Of a stretch of 64,000 nucleotides of DNA, positions 53,483 to 62,058 are shown piece after piece. The position numbers were made by a program, and so were the translations under genes. Position 1 is the stretch's first letter; each line of letters starts with the position of its first letter. The notes under the pieces are model-generated. The model was not told where the DNA came from, ran no database searches, and saw nothing but the letters and a program-made list of their open reading frames with translations. This DNA is from Corynebacterium efficiens YS-314 (GTDB taxonomy: Bacteria; Actinomycetota; Actinomycetes; Mycobacteriales; Mycobacteriaceae). Where the stretch lies: positions 1,426,001-1,490,000 of the forward strand of contig NC_004369.1 of assembly GCF_000011305.1 (NCBI RefSeq). The letters are read 5' to 3'.

Positions 53483-56400
53483 CCGTCACCTCCTCGGAAG
53501 AGTCGATGTGAGCCCATCCGGATCTGGCCACGTCGTTGCCGTTGTCATCGATGCCCTCGGAGTAGCTGATGACAACGGTGCCGTCGACATAGGGGGAGAG
53601 CGTCTGGATGAGTTTCAACGGTGTGGCCAGCACCATGTGGAAACCGAATTCGGTGAAGATGTTCATGGCGGTTCGGGTGAAGGCCGGGTCCGCCCGGTCG
53701 AAGGCCTCATCCAGAACCACGGTGGCGTAGCGCGGGTGGTCCTCATCGGCCTCTGCTAGACGGAAGCGCAGCGCCGCCGCGAGACAGAAGAACACCAGCT
53801 TCTGGGCCTGTCCACCGGACAGTGATGCCGAATCCACGTAGGTGTTGACCACGGCACCGTCAGCGTCGACCTCGGAGGCGATGAAGCGGACATGCAACCG
53901 GGTGTCCAGCACCAGTCGACACCAACGTTGATCATCCGCGTTCTCACTGCCGAGACGGTCGAGGATGACCGACAGCACCTGATAGCGTTTCTCCGCCTCG
54001 GCGATGTCCCGGTCGCGGGTGGCAGCCATCGCACCATCGGTCGCCATCCTGAGGTCGTCCATGAATTTCTGGGCATCGGTGTTCCGGTTGTCCCTGACCT
54101 CGACGCGCAACCACCGGCCAGGGTTGAACTCGGAACGCCCCAACGACTCGTTGACCGGGTGCAGGCGGGTTTCAATGTCCCCGCGGGCGCGGCGCAGAGA
54201 GGTCGATAATGCGCCGAGGTTCTTCACCGAGCTCTCGTTCATCAGGTCGAGGAAACGGCCCTCGAAATCCCCCAGCCGATCACGGCGCAGGAACATCAGG
54301 CGGTTGATGGCCTCACCTGCGAAACCGGGATCAGCCTGGAGCTCGGCCTTCTCGGCGGGCCATTCGGCAATATACCGCGCCAGGATCCGGGTGATTCCGG
54401 AGTTCGCCTGAGTGATGGCCGTTTCGCAGGAGGCGATCGTGGCATCGAGTTCACCGACGATCGTGTCGGTGATCCTGTCGATATTGCCCTGGGTAACGCG
54501 GCGCGTCTCCACATCAATGCGTGCGCTCAGCTCCCGGGAGAGGGACTCGTCGACGTGTGCGCGGCCAGCCAACTCAGATTCCAGGCGCGCAATGTCCCGG
54601 GTCGTGGTGTCGATCTCCGTGGCCAGCTGCCCGGCCTCCCGGTCAGCGATCCGGAAGGCGGAATCAACCTCGGCGTAGCGCTGCTGAGATTCGGTGACGT
54701 GCTGCTGGAGTTGCGCGAGTTCCGGCGAGGACAGGATCTCGGCACGCTGCTGGGCCAGGGAGCTGAGGTGGGCATCATCCACGCTGACATCGATCTGGTC
54801 AAAGGTGAACTGGGCGATGTCTCTGGCGTGATCGATCAGTGTCCGTTCACTGGTGATTAAACGCCGTTTCTCCGTGATCCGGTTCCCGGCGGCGGTGATC
54901 TGTGCATCCAGCGTGGCGAGGGCGTCGCGTAGCAGCTCGATCTTCTCGTCATTGGAGGAACCGAGGCGGTAGGAGGAACGATCACCCAGCCGACGGCGGT
55001 CGTCCTTGATATAACCGACCGAGCCATCCCTGTAGGTGCGTTGTCGCACCAGTCCGTTGAGGGTCACACCCTGCTGATGGGTGCCGAGTTCCTCCAGTTC
55101 ACGTTCAGTGTCTACGCACTCGTAGTCATGATCGCGCAGTACTTCATTGCGCACCCAGGTCGACATCGGCGCATCAGGGAATTGGAGTTTGTTGCTCAGG
55201 GCCCTGGGACTCGACGACCCCCGGGAGACAACAACATGGGCGGGGATGACGCGGTAGATCAGGCAGATTCCGAGACTGGTCCGGTTCACGTAGGAATTAA
55301 TGGTGTGGGCTAGCCGCTCCGGGACCAGAAGGGTGGTGGCAAAGGACCCCAGGAGCTGCTGGATGACGGGTTCCCAACGGAGGTGATCCTGGTGGACGTC
55401 GATGAGCTCACCGGCGAAGGGCAGTTCCTGTTCGGTGACCTGTAATGCCTCGGCGAGAGCCTCACGCACGAGGATGTAGCGACGGTCGATGTTGCTGCTG
55501 CGTTGCCCCAGGGAACTCAGCTCGGCGGCAAGCTCCTCGCGCTTGTTTTTCAGGTCGCGGCGGTCCACTTCATCGCTGAGCTTCTCGGCTTCCCACCTCC
55601 TGATCCGGTCAGGGGAATTCGAGGTGATCTCCTGGGCGTGGACGAGAAGCTGGGCGTATTTCTCCGCGTCGGTGGGCATGGTGCCACCGACGGCCTGGAC
55701 AGCCTTCTGGACCCTGGCTCGATCCGCTGACCGACGTTCCCGTCGTTCCCTGATTCTCGCCTCCTGTTCCTCAATGACATTCAGGCGTCCATCACCCCGC
55801 GACTGGAGTGCCGCCGTGTCCGATGTCACTCTCTGCTGCGCCTGGTCGAGTGCCTCCCTCAGTTGCGCCACGCGGGCGTCCACAGCGGTGCGTCTGGTGG
55901 CCAGTTCCGCCAGACGATCACGGTTGTTTTCCAGGTGCAGGGTGTCGCGCACGGTGGGGAAGGCCTGCTTCATCTTTGCGGCGTGTTCCCTGCGGGTCTG
56001 GGCAGCGTCCCGGTGATCACGAAGCCCCACGAGGGGTTCCAGGATGTCGATCTGGGCACGGACGTCGATGACGCGTCGATAGGCCTGGCGCAGGTCGTCG
56101 AACTGTTGGACCGCCTCGTCGGCCATGTCGAAGGTCGTCGGTGGTTCAAGCATGTAGTCGCGGAAGAGCTGATCGAGGCTGGACAGGGACTTCGCCGACT
56201 GCGTTCGGTGCAGCAGCAGCTGGGCCTCTTCGGTGTGCATGCCCAGGCGTGGCCGGAAATAGTCGGCAAAAACGCGGTACTGGTCGCTGAAACGGGCCTC
56301 GGGGAAGGCGCTCTTGATCTTGCGCTTGTCGACGCCGACCTTCAGGTAAGGCTCGAATTCCCGCACGTCCATGTCCGTGGGCACGGTGCCGTAGAACTTC

Positions 56401-56831
56401 TGTACCTGGGCGTTGGCGGTGTCGCCGGCGCGGAGATAGAACAGTCCGACCAGCGTATAGACCGTGCCCGCGGCATCGTCGTAGGTGAGTCCGACGACGG
56501 TGTAGGTGGCTTTGCCACGCAGGAAGGTGGATGCGATGCCACCGGTCTCGGCGTCTTCACGGCGTCGCCACGCACCCCTGATATATGACGCCAGGGTTCG
56601 TCCCTGTTCGCGGCTGAGCCCCTGTTGTGCCGCCTCGTTGAAGCGCACCTTGACGGGCGGGACGAGGATGGCGGCCATGGCGTCGAGAAGCGTGGATTTA
56701 CCCGACCCCGAACCACCGGTGATGAGGTGTCCCCGCCTCGCAATGGGCATGTCGACGTAACCCGAGAAGGTACCCCAGTTGATCAGTTGGATACGGGAGA
56801 GCCGGAATTGGCCGGGGTAGATGGGACTCAT
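53469..56831 (-). CDS. jetC: Wadjet subunit JetC (SMC/MukB-like ATPase)
   Basis: 1,120 residues. Walker A GGSGSGKST at 39-47, long coiled coils (about 280-440 and 630-900) around a hinge near 520-590, signature LSGGQAQK near 1005 and Walker B VVLDEAFDRAD near 1040. It is the SMC-like motor that extrudes DNA loops on plasmids and measures size or topology. ATG overlaps the jetB TGA (ATGA), giving tight stoichiometric coupling. All motifs are intact. Confidence 0.95.
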   Translation of the reverse strand: MSPIYPGQFRLSRIQLINWGTFSGYVDMPIARRGHLITGGSGSGKSTLLDAMAAILVPPVKVRFNEAAQQGLSREQGRTLASYIRGAWRRREDAETGGIASTFLRGKATYTVVGLTYDDAAGTVYTLVGLFYLRAGDTANAQVQKFYGTVPTDMDVREFEPYLKVGVDKRKIKSAFPEARFSDQYRVFADYFRPRLGMHTEEAQLLLHRTQSAKSLSSLDQLFRDYMLEPPTTFDMADEAVQQFDDLRQAYRRVIDVRAQIDILEPLVGLRDHRDAAQTRREHAAKMKQAFPTVRDTLHLENNRDRLAELATRRTAVDARVAQLREALDQAQQRVTSDTAALQSRGDGRLNVIEEQEARIRERRERRSADRARVQKAVQAVGGTMPTDAEKYAQLLVHAQEITSNSPDRIRRWEAEKLSDEVDRRDLKNKREELAAELSSLGQRSSNIDRRYILVREALAEALQVTEQELPFAGELIDVHQDHLRWEPVIQQLLGSFATTLLVPERLAHTINSYVNRTSLGICLIYRVIPAHVVVSRGSSSPRALSNKLQFPDAPMSTWVRNEVLRDHDYECVDTERELEELGTHQQGVTLNGLVRQRTYRDGSVGYIKDDRRRLGDRSSYRLGSSNDEKIELLRDALATLDAQITAAGNRITEKRRLITSERTLIDHARDIAQFTFDQIDVSVDDAHLSSLAQQRAEILSSPELAQLQQHVTESQQRYAEVDSAFRIADREAGQLATEIDTTTRDIARLESELAGRAHVDESLSRELSARIDVETRRVTQGNIDRITDTIVGELDATIASCETAITQANSGITRILARYIAEWPAEKAELQADPGFAGEAINRLMFLRRDRLGDFEGRFLDLMNESSVKNLGALSTSLRRARGDIETRLHPVNESLGRSEFNPGRWLRVEVRDNRNTDAQKFMDDLRMATDGAMAATRDRDIAEAEKRYQVLSVILDRLGSENADDQRWCRLVLDTRLHVRFIASEVDADGAVVNTYVDSASLSGGQAQKLVFFCLAAALRFRLAEADEDHPRYATVVLDEAFDRADPAFTRTAMNIFTEFGFHMVLATPLKLIQTLSPYVDGTVVISYSEGIDDNGNDVARSGWAHIDSSEEVTDAVS

Positions 56832-57448
56832 TTCTGCTCCTTTGTACCGGCGGCTGTACCGGCAGCGTAGCGCGCATATTCATCCCGGAGGGCGGTCACG
56901 GTGTCAACGTCGAAGATGTGACGCAGCACGGGGGAGACTTCATACCGGCCGGTGGTTTCTGTCTCGTCGAGCAGGTTGTAGGTGTTGCGGATCCGGGTGA
57001 TCGCGGCGTTGAAACGCCTGGCATAGGCGGCATCATCCAGGTCATCCGCACGCTGGTAGGAACGAACCTGGTCGCGCAGCTCCTCGACATCCACGATCAC
57101 CCGCTCGCCCGGGGCGCTCAGGCCCAGTTCATTGCGCAGGTGCAGGAGGATCAGCGTGTCGACGTGTTTCAGCCGGTCGACGCGCAGCACCGCGGGGATT
57201 TTCAGGTCGTTGTCCGGGGAGGCCATCCGGGTGAAGGCGATGCCGGCGTCCTCGTCAATGATGAGGTCGAGGAACACATCCGCGAGGCGACTGCGCAGGG
57301 CCTGGGTGTCAGTGATCACCGCTGACCACAGCTCCGGATGCCTGGTCTTGCGCATCAACGGGCCCTTGAGAAGCTGAACCAGAGCGCGACGCGAGTCGAG
57401 GCTCAGGGTGCCGGTGTCCCCGGTCCATAGGGGATCAATGGTGGACAT
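56828..57448 (-). CDS. jetB: Wadjet subunit JetB (DUF4194, KITE-like)
   Basis: 206 residues. A DUF4194/MksE-like protein: RRALVQLLKGPLMRKTRHPELW at the N-terminus (cited in part), LILLHLRNELGLSAPGERVIVDVEELRDQVRSY in the middle (cited in parts), and a C-terminal winged-helix-like part NTYNLLDETETTGRYEVSPVL. KITE subunits bridge the kleisin JetA and the JetC heads. Its ATG directly abuts the jetA stop. The final residues (AAGTAAGTKEQK) are low-complexity. Confidence 0.92.
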   Translation of the reverse strand: MSTIDPLWTGDTGTLSLDSRRALVQLLKGPLMRKTRHPELWSAVITDTQALRSRLADVFLDLIIDEDAGIAFTRMASPDNDLKIPAVLRVDRLKHVDTLILLHLRNELGLSAPGERVIVDVEELRDQVRSYQRADDLDDAAYARRFNAAITRIRNTYNLLDETETTGRYEVSPVLRHIFDVDTVTALRDEYARYAAGTAAGTKEQK

Positions 57449-58915
57449 CTACATCTCCTCCAGGCTGGTGGTATCGAAGGCATACTGGTCGATGATGGCG
57501 TGGCGGGTGATTCCGTCCTCGTCCCAGGTGACGTGCCCGGTGTGGCCGCCGGGTAGACCGTGTTGGAGCCCCAGGTGGAGTAAGCCGACGATGCTGCCCA
57601 GCCCCTGGGTCGCCGGGTGTCTGGCCAGCACCTGGCTGATTGTCGCCCGCCCCGCTTCCGCCGTCACGGTGTCGCGGACCGAGTCGATCAGCTCCTCGAG
57701 GTCGATTTCCGATTGGCGGACCGTGGCCAGTAACTCCCCGACGTCGAGCGGCTGCGCCGCATTGACGATGGTCTCACCTTCGACTACCTCCTCGCCGGGG
57801 TTGGCCAGTTCGATGGAACTGACGGACTGGATGCTCATGCCGATACGCTGCAGTGGAGTCTCCATCGCGTGAATGGCATTCAGTTCCGACTCTTCGACCG
57901 CATCCGCGGCCAGGGCGCGGGTCTCACGGATCAATTCGATCATCTTCCGATCCTCCGCGAACTGTTCACTGGCCACATAGTGTCGCAGTGAGCGGGCCAG
58001 ACCCGTCATCACCGAGTTCACCTCCGCCCCGGCCTCCTCCATGTCCCGGATGAGACTGCGCAGAGACATCCGGCTGTCCTGGTCAAGATGGCGGGCGGGT
58101 TCGCTGGCCAGAATCTGATCTATCCAGGCGTCGATATAGGCGCTGCGTTCGGGGTCGGTGATGATGGAATAGAAACCATTGAAACTGCGACCGGCTTCGG
58201 AATCGCTGATGACATCCACCCCCGTGAAAATATCATCCAGTACGTCACCGCGCGTGGCATCGGGATCCAGTAACTGCCGACGCAGGGTGCGGTTGAGTAC
58301 CTCAAACTCATGCCGGACCCGGGCGAAGTCTGCGGGCACTGATGACGCCGAGGTCAGGATATCCTCCAGCCGTTCGGACACCCGCTCCACGGATGGCAAT
58401 TCGAAATCACCCTGCGAGACCCGTTCGATCTCCCGATCCAGACGGTCACGTTCGATCTGGAGGCGTTGCAGACGCGAGGAGATGTCCGGGTCAGTATCAC
58501 GTGCCAGGCCACGCAACGCTTCCGAGATTGATTCCAACCGGGATGCGGTAACTGCCGAACGTGGTTTCTCCCAGCGCTGTACCGCCTGGAGGGCGCTCAA
58601 CGCATCCTCGGCGGGCTCCAGCAATTCGCCGGTCCGCTGGCTTCCAGCCCTGCGTACCAGCCATCCACTCCGAACCCAGTCAGTGCAGTACTCCGCCGGG
58701 GTCTTCGGCAGATCCATCCCGCGCTGGCGCAGCACGGTCAGATCTGCCGCCATCAACTCATACACCTCGGAAGCCGGACGTGGAGCCGGAGCACCTCCGA
58801 AATGAACAGACACCGTGGCCATGACGAAGGGTGCATTCTTGGCGGCGAGGAGACGGACGGCGGGAGAATCCGTCAAGATCCGTTGAAAAGACAACGCCTG
58901 GGCGATTGAGCTCAT
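57449..58915 (-). CDS. jetA: Wadjet subunit JetA (DUF3375, kleisin-like)
   Basis: 488 residues from ATG 58915 (MSSIAQALSFQRIL); the in-frame start at 58963 gives an atypical extension. DUF3375 is recognised from LTDSPAVRLLAAKNAPFVMATVSVHFG (cited in parts) and the long helical middle (VSQGDFELPSVERVSERLED, RRQLLDPDATRGDVLDDIF). It is the kleisin/MukF-like subunit. First gene of jetA-B-C-D, all on the minus strand, complete and uninterrupted. Confidence 0.93.
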   Translation of the reverse strand: MSSIAQALSFQRILTDSPAVRLLAAKNAPFVMATVSVHFGGAPAPRPASEVYELMAADLTVLRQRGMDLPKTPAEYCTDWVRSGWLVRRAGSQRTGELLEPAEDALSALQAVQRWEKPRSAVTASRLESISEALRGLARDTDPDISSRLQRLQIERDRLDREIERVSQGDFELPSVERVSERLEDILTSASSVPADFARVRHEFEVLNRTLRRQLLDPDATRGDVLDDIFTGVDVISDSEAGRSFNGFYSIITDPERSAYIDAWIDQILASEPARHLDQDSRMSLRSLIRDMEEAGAEVNSVMTGLARSLRHYVASEQFAEDRKMIELIRETRALAADAVEESELNAIHAMETPLQRIGMSIQSVSSIELANPGEEVVEGETIVNAAQPLDVGELLATVRQSEIDLEELIDSVRDTVTAEAGRATISQVLARHPATQGLGSIVGLLHLGLQHGLPGGHTGHVTWDEDGITRHAIIDQYAFDTTSLEEM

Positions 58916-59002
58916 AAAAATCAGTGTGCCACAGGGGTGGGACAGGACCCCGTCGACAGGCACGAGCAGCTGGGCGGGAATCCTGCGTTCACCAGGCCAG
59001 TT

Positions 59003-60304
59003 CTAGATGCCGAAGCGTCGCCACAGCGGGTCGGGGGAGGTGCGCTTCATCAGGGAGATGGCGCGCAGTAACCAGGCCAGGCAGAAGGCCACGAGCACGA
59101 AGATCACCAGGAAGGTGGCCTGCTCCAGTCCCGTTGCGGTTTTCACACCGGCGAAGAGCGGGGGGAGGAAGGCGCCACCCAGGCCACCGAACATACCCAC
59201 CAGGCCACCGACGGACCCGACATTGCCCGGGAAGTAATCCGGGATGTACTTGAACACCGAGGCCTTGCCGATACCCATGCCCACACCCAGCGTGAACAGG
59301 AGGAGGGTGAACAGCACGATGTTGATGGTGAGGGGGAGCGCGAGGATGCCGCTGGCGGTGAGCATGATCAACAGGGCGAAGATGGTCGTCTGTCGGGCCC
59401 CGAAACGGTCGGACAGGGATCCCCCCACCGGACGCATCAGGGAGGCCGGGAAGATGAACAGCGCCGTCAGCAGCGCGGCGGTGGAGGTGGAGACACCGTA
59501 CATGTCGATGTAGTACTTGGGCATCCAGGAGGACAGGGCGACATAGGCACCGAAGACCGCCACATAGTAGAGACTGAAACGCCAGACGCGGCCCTGTTTC
59601 AGGGGCGCGAGCATCTCAGAGAGTTTCCGACCCTGCCCCGGTTTCTTATCCTGTGCCGGCGTGATGAACCACAACATCACCGCGGTGGCCAGCAGGGCCA
59701 CGGCGTAGATCACGGGTACCAGCCGCCAGCCACCCTCCACCAATCCCCCGAAGTACAGGGAACCGGCTGTGGCCGCGATGATGACGGGGCCGATGAATTT
59801 GGTGACGGATGCACCGACGTTGCCGGCACCGAACACCCCCATCGCTAGACCATTTCGGCGTTTGCTGAACCAGGCTGCCACCCAGGTGTTGCCGACGGAG
59901 AATGAGTTGCCGGCAAGGCCCACGGCAAACGCGAGCCCCAGGAGCATGGAGTAGGAATCGGCCAGTGAGACCATGTAGCTGAAAACAGCGGAGGCGACCA
60001 GCAGCACCGTCATCACGATGCGACCACCGAGGCGGTCGGCGATGATTCCGGCGGGCAGGCGCCACAGTGAACCGTTGAGGATGGCCACCGAGCTGATGAG
60101 GGACAGCTGGACATCCGTCAGTCCGAATTCTTCCTGGATGGGGATGCCCAGAACTCCGAACATCATCCAGGCGGCGAACATCAGCGTGAAGCCCAGGGTG
60201 GCCATGGTCAGCACCCGGTAGGCACCGGGTGTCTCACGTGTCGGGCTGGTGGCGACAGGTGGATCGGTGGTCAGGGGGGTGTGGTGATCGCGGGCGTTGG
60301 TCAT
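59003..60304 (-). CDS. narK: Nitrate/nitrite transporter NarK (MFS, NNP family)
   Basis: 433 residues with 12 predicted helices. NNP signatures are seen in GLAGNSFSVGNTWVAAWFSKRRNGLAMGVFGAGNVG (cited in parts; TM5 region) and GLVGMFGGLGGAFLPPLF (TM11), and the conserved Arg in TM2 (SLWRLPAGIIADRLGG). It exchanges nitrate for nitrite or imports nitrate with protons. In C. glutamicum narK leads narKGHJI, but here no narG follows: the next gene downstream is jetA, so this copy is separated from its usual partners. Confidence 0.92.
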   Translation of the reverse strand: MTNARDHHTPLTTDPPVATSPTRETPGAYRVLTMATLGFTLMFAAWMMFGVLGIPIQEEFGLTDVQLSLISSVAILNGSLWRLPAGIIADRLGGRIVMTVLLVASAVFSYMVSLADSYSMLLGLAFAVGLAGNSFSVGNTWVAAWFSKRRNGLAMGVFGAGNVGASVTKFIGPVIIAATAGSLYFGGLVEGGWRLVPVIYAVALLATAVMLWFITPAQDKKPGQGRKLSEMLAPLKQGRVWRFSLYYVAVFGAYVALSSWMPKYYIDMYGVSTSTAALLTALFIFPASLMRPVGGSLSDRFGARQTTIFALLIMLTASGILALPLTINIVLFTLLLFTLGVGMGIGKASVFKYIPDYFPGNVGSVGGLVGMFGGLGGAFLPPLFAGVKTATGLEQATFLVIFVLVAFCLAWLLRAISLMKRTSPDPLWRRFGI

Positions 60305-60506
60305 GACACTCCTCGGGCGATGGTGTTATTTTTCGTTTATCTTAACCCATTTAAATAGGTGTTACCTAAATCAGCTTAAACTTAAACTTTTAAATGTTGT
60401 TCCGGAAAGTATCGGGAGGTATCAGTTCTTCGTCCTGCTAGAAACGGTAATCGAGGATCACCCCGTGCGCACGCCCATCCCGCCATCGCGGGCATAATCG
60501 GTGACC
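60305..60506. promoter_or_regulatory. AT-rich divergent promoter region with palindrome
   Basis: The 200 bp between narK and the deaminase gene is AT-rich. TAGGT-GTT-ACCTA (60356-60368) is a perfect 13-bp dyad about 50 bp upstream of narK, a candidate operator. CATAAT (60493-60498) is a likely -10 for guaD, leaderless at 60507. Confidence 0.5.
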
Positions 60507-60974
60507 ATGAACCCGAACTTTCTCCATCGCGCCGTCGAGCTGTCCCGCAGGGGAATGGAGGCCGGTCAGGGTGGTCCCTTCGGGGCGGTCATCGCCCGGG
60601 GTGACCGCATCATCGCGGAGGCCTATAACACTGTGCTCGCCACGAAGGATCCCACCAACCATGCGGAGATAGTCGCCATCCGGTCCGCGGCCAGGGTCCT
60701 GGGTACCGTTGATCTCACCGGGTGCGAGCTCTACGTCAATGCCCAACCGTGTCCGATGTGTGCCGGGGCTGTGTACTGGGCGCGACTCGAGAGGGTGTAT
60801 TTCGCCAATACCGCAGCAGAGTCCGCACGGATCGGGTTTGATGATGTGAGGATCGATACTGAGTTGAACAGGAATCCGCAGGACCGCGGTATCCCCTTCG
60901 AGCACGTCCCGGACCGGCGTGCCCGGGAGGTATTCGACGACTGGCTGCGCATGGAGGGCCGCGTCGAGTATTAA
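60507..60974 (+). CDS. guaD: Guanine deaminase-like cytidine-deaminase-fold enzyme
   Basis: 155 residues. Zinc site: His-Ala-Glu in NHAEIVAIR (about 51-59) and PCPMCAGAVYWARLERVYF (about 78-96) with both Cys. The C-terminal GFDDVRI...LNRNPQDRGIPFEHV and final VEY resemble Bacillus GuaD more than TadA. It would deaminate guanine to xanthine. ATG 60507 fits the -10 as a leaderless start; GTG 60501 is in frame. TadA-type tRNA editing is less likely because of the C-terminus. Confidence 0.82.
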   Translation: MNPNFLHRAVELSRRGMEAGQGGPFGAVIARGDRIIAEAYNTVLATKDPTNHAEIVAIRSAARVLGTVDLTGCELYVNAQPCPMCAGAVYWARLERVYFANTAAESARIGFDDVRIDTELNRNPQDRGIPFEHVPDRRAREVFDDWLRMEGRVEY

Positions 60975-61098
60975 ATGCACATCCGGGCTGGCGGGGGAGT
61001 GTCGTAAAGCGCCGCTGTGCAGAGCAGTGGCGGAAGCACCCACGGTAGTACACCCGGTACCCCCGCATGTGACCTCGATCATGCGTAAGCTCGCGTGC

Positions 61099-62058
61099 AT
61101 GAATGGCACAACTGGTCTAAAAGCACCCGGTCTGACGATCGCCGACACGATCGGCAACACCCCGCTCGTGCGGCTGGATCGGCTCACCCGGGACCGGGAT
61201 TTCACATTGTGGGCGAAGCTGGAGTATTTCAACCCGGGTGGCAGCGCCAAGGATCGCACGGCGCAAGCCATGGTCACCGCCGGCACCCTCAAACCCGGGG
61301 ATATGGTGGTGGAGTCCAGCTCCGGCAACCTCGGTATCGCGCTGGCCCGGGAGGCGGTGCTCGGCGACTGGACGTTCCACTGTGTGGTGGATCCCCGCGC
61401 CAACCGCAGCACCGTGAAACACATGCAGGCACTGGGTGCGGTGGTTCACCAGATCACCGAACCGGATGAGGAAACCGGCGACTGGCTGGTCGCCCGCCGC
61501 AAACGGGTTGCGCAGCTGCTTCAGGAGATCCCGGAGGCTATCTGTCTTGATCAGTACTCAAACACCGAGGCCTTCCGCGCGCACCAGGAGGGCACGATGG
61601 CCGAGATCGTGCAGCAGCTGGGCCACGCGCCCGACCACCTGCTGGTCGCGGTGAGCACCACCGGCACCATCGGTGGGTGCCTCCGCCATATCGAGGCCCA
61701 CCACCTGCCCACGCAGGTCACCGCGGTCGACGCCATGGGGTCGGTGCTTTTCGACGGCAACCCCGGCCCCCGTCACCTCCCGGGCTTCGGTGCCGGCATG
61801 GTTCCTGAGCTGTCCCGGCAGATCACCCCACACCGGGTGCTGCGGGTGGCTGACCGCGAATCCGTGGAGGGCGCCCGCACCCTGGTCCGGAAGGAGACCA
61901 TCCTGCCGGGCGCCTCGGGTGGGGCGGTGATCGCAGCCGTCGACAAGCTCAAGGACGTTTTCGAATCCGGCAGCGATGTCGTGGTGATCCTGCACGACAG
62001 CGGAACCAGATATATGGACACGATTTACAACGATGATTGGGTGGAGGAGACTCTGTGA
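61099..62058 (+). CDS. SbnA/CysK-like PLP-dependent beta-replacement enzyme
   Basis: 319 residues from ATG 61099 (ATG 61081 is also in frame). A fold II PLP enzyme: GNTPLVRL (about 18-25), the PLP Lys in YFNPGGSAKDRTA (about 42-54), the SSSGNLGIALA loop (about 72-82) and the Gly-rich phosphate loop STTGTIGGC (about 178-186). GNLGIALA and the ending WVEETL resemble SbnA, which joins O-phosphoserine and glutamate in 2,3-diaminopropionate synthesis. The next gene overlaps (GTGA), so both act in one pathway. Ordinary cysteine synthase is less likely. Confidence 0.8.
   Translation: MNGTTGLKAPGLTIADTIGNTPLVRLDRLTRDRDFTLWAKLEYFNPGGSAKDRTAQAMVTAGTLKPGDMVVESSSGNLGIALAREAVLGDWTFHCVVDPRANRSTVKHMQALGAVVHQITEPDEETGDWLVARRKRVAQLLQEIPEAICLDQYSNTEAFRAHQEGTMAEIVQQLGHAPDHLLVAVSTTGTIGGCLRHIEAHHLPTQVTAVDAMGSVLFDGNPGPRHLPGFGAGMVPELSRQITPHRVLRVADRESVEGARTLVRKETILPGASGGAVIAAVDKLKDVFESGSDVVVILHDSGTRYMDTIYNDDWVEETL

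Noticed and set aside
61099..62058. Annotation as housekeeping cysteine synthase CysK
   Set aside because: The coupled PLP-decarboxylase fusion and SbnA-like sequence features make a specialised diamino-acid role more likely.
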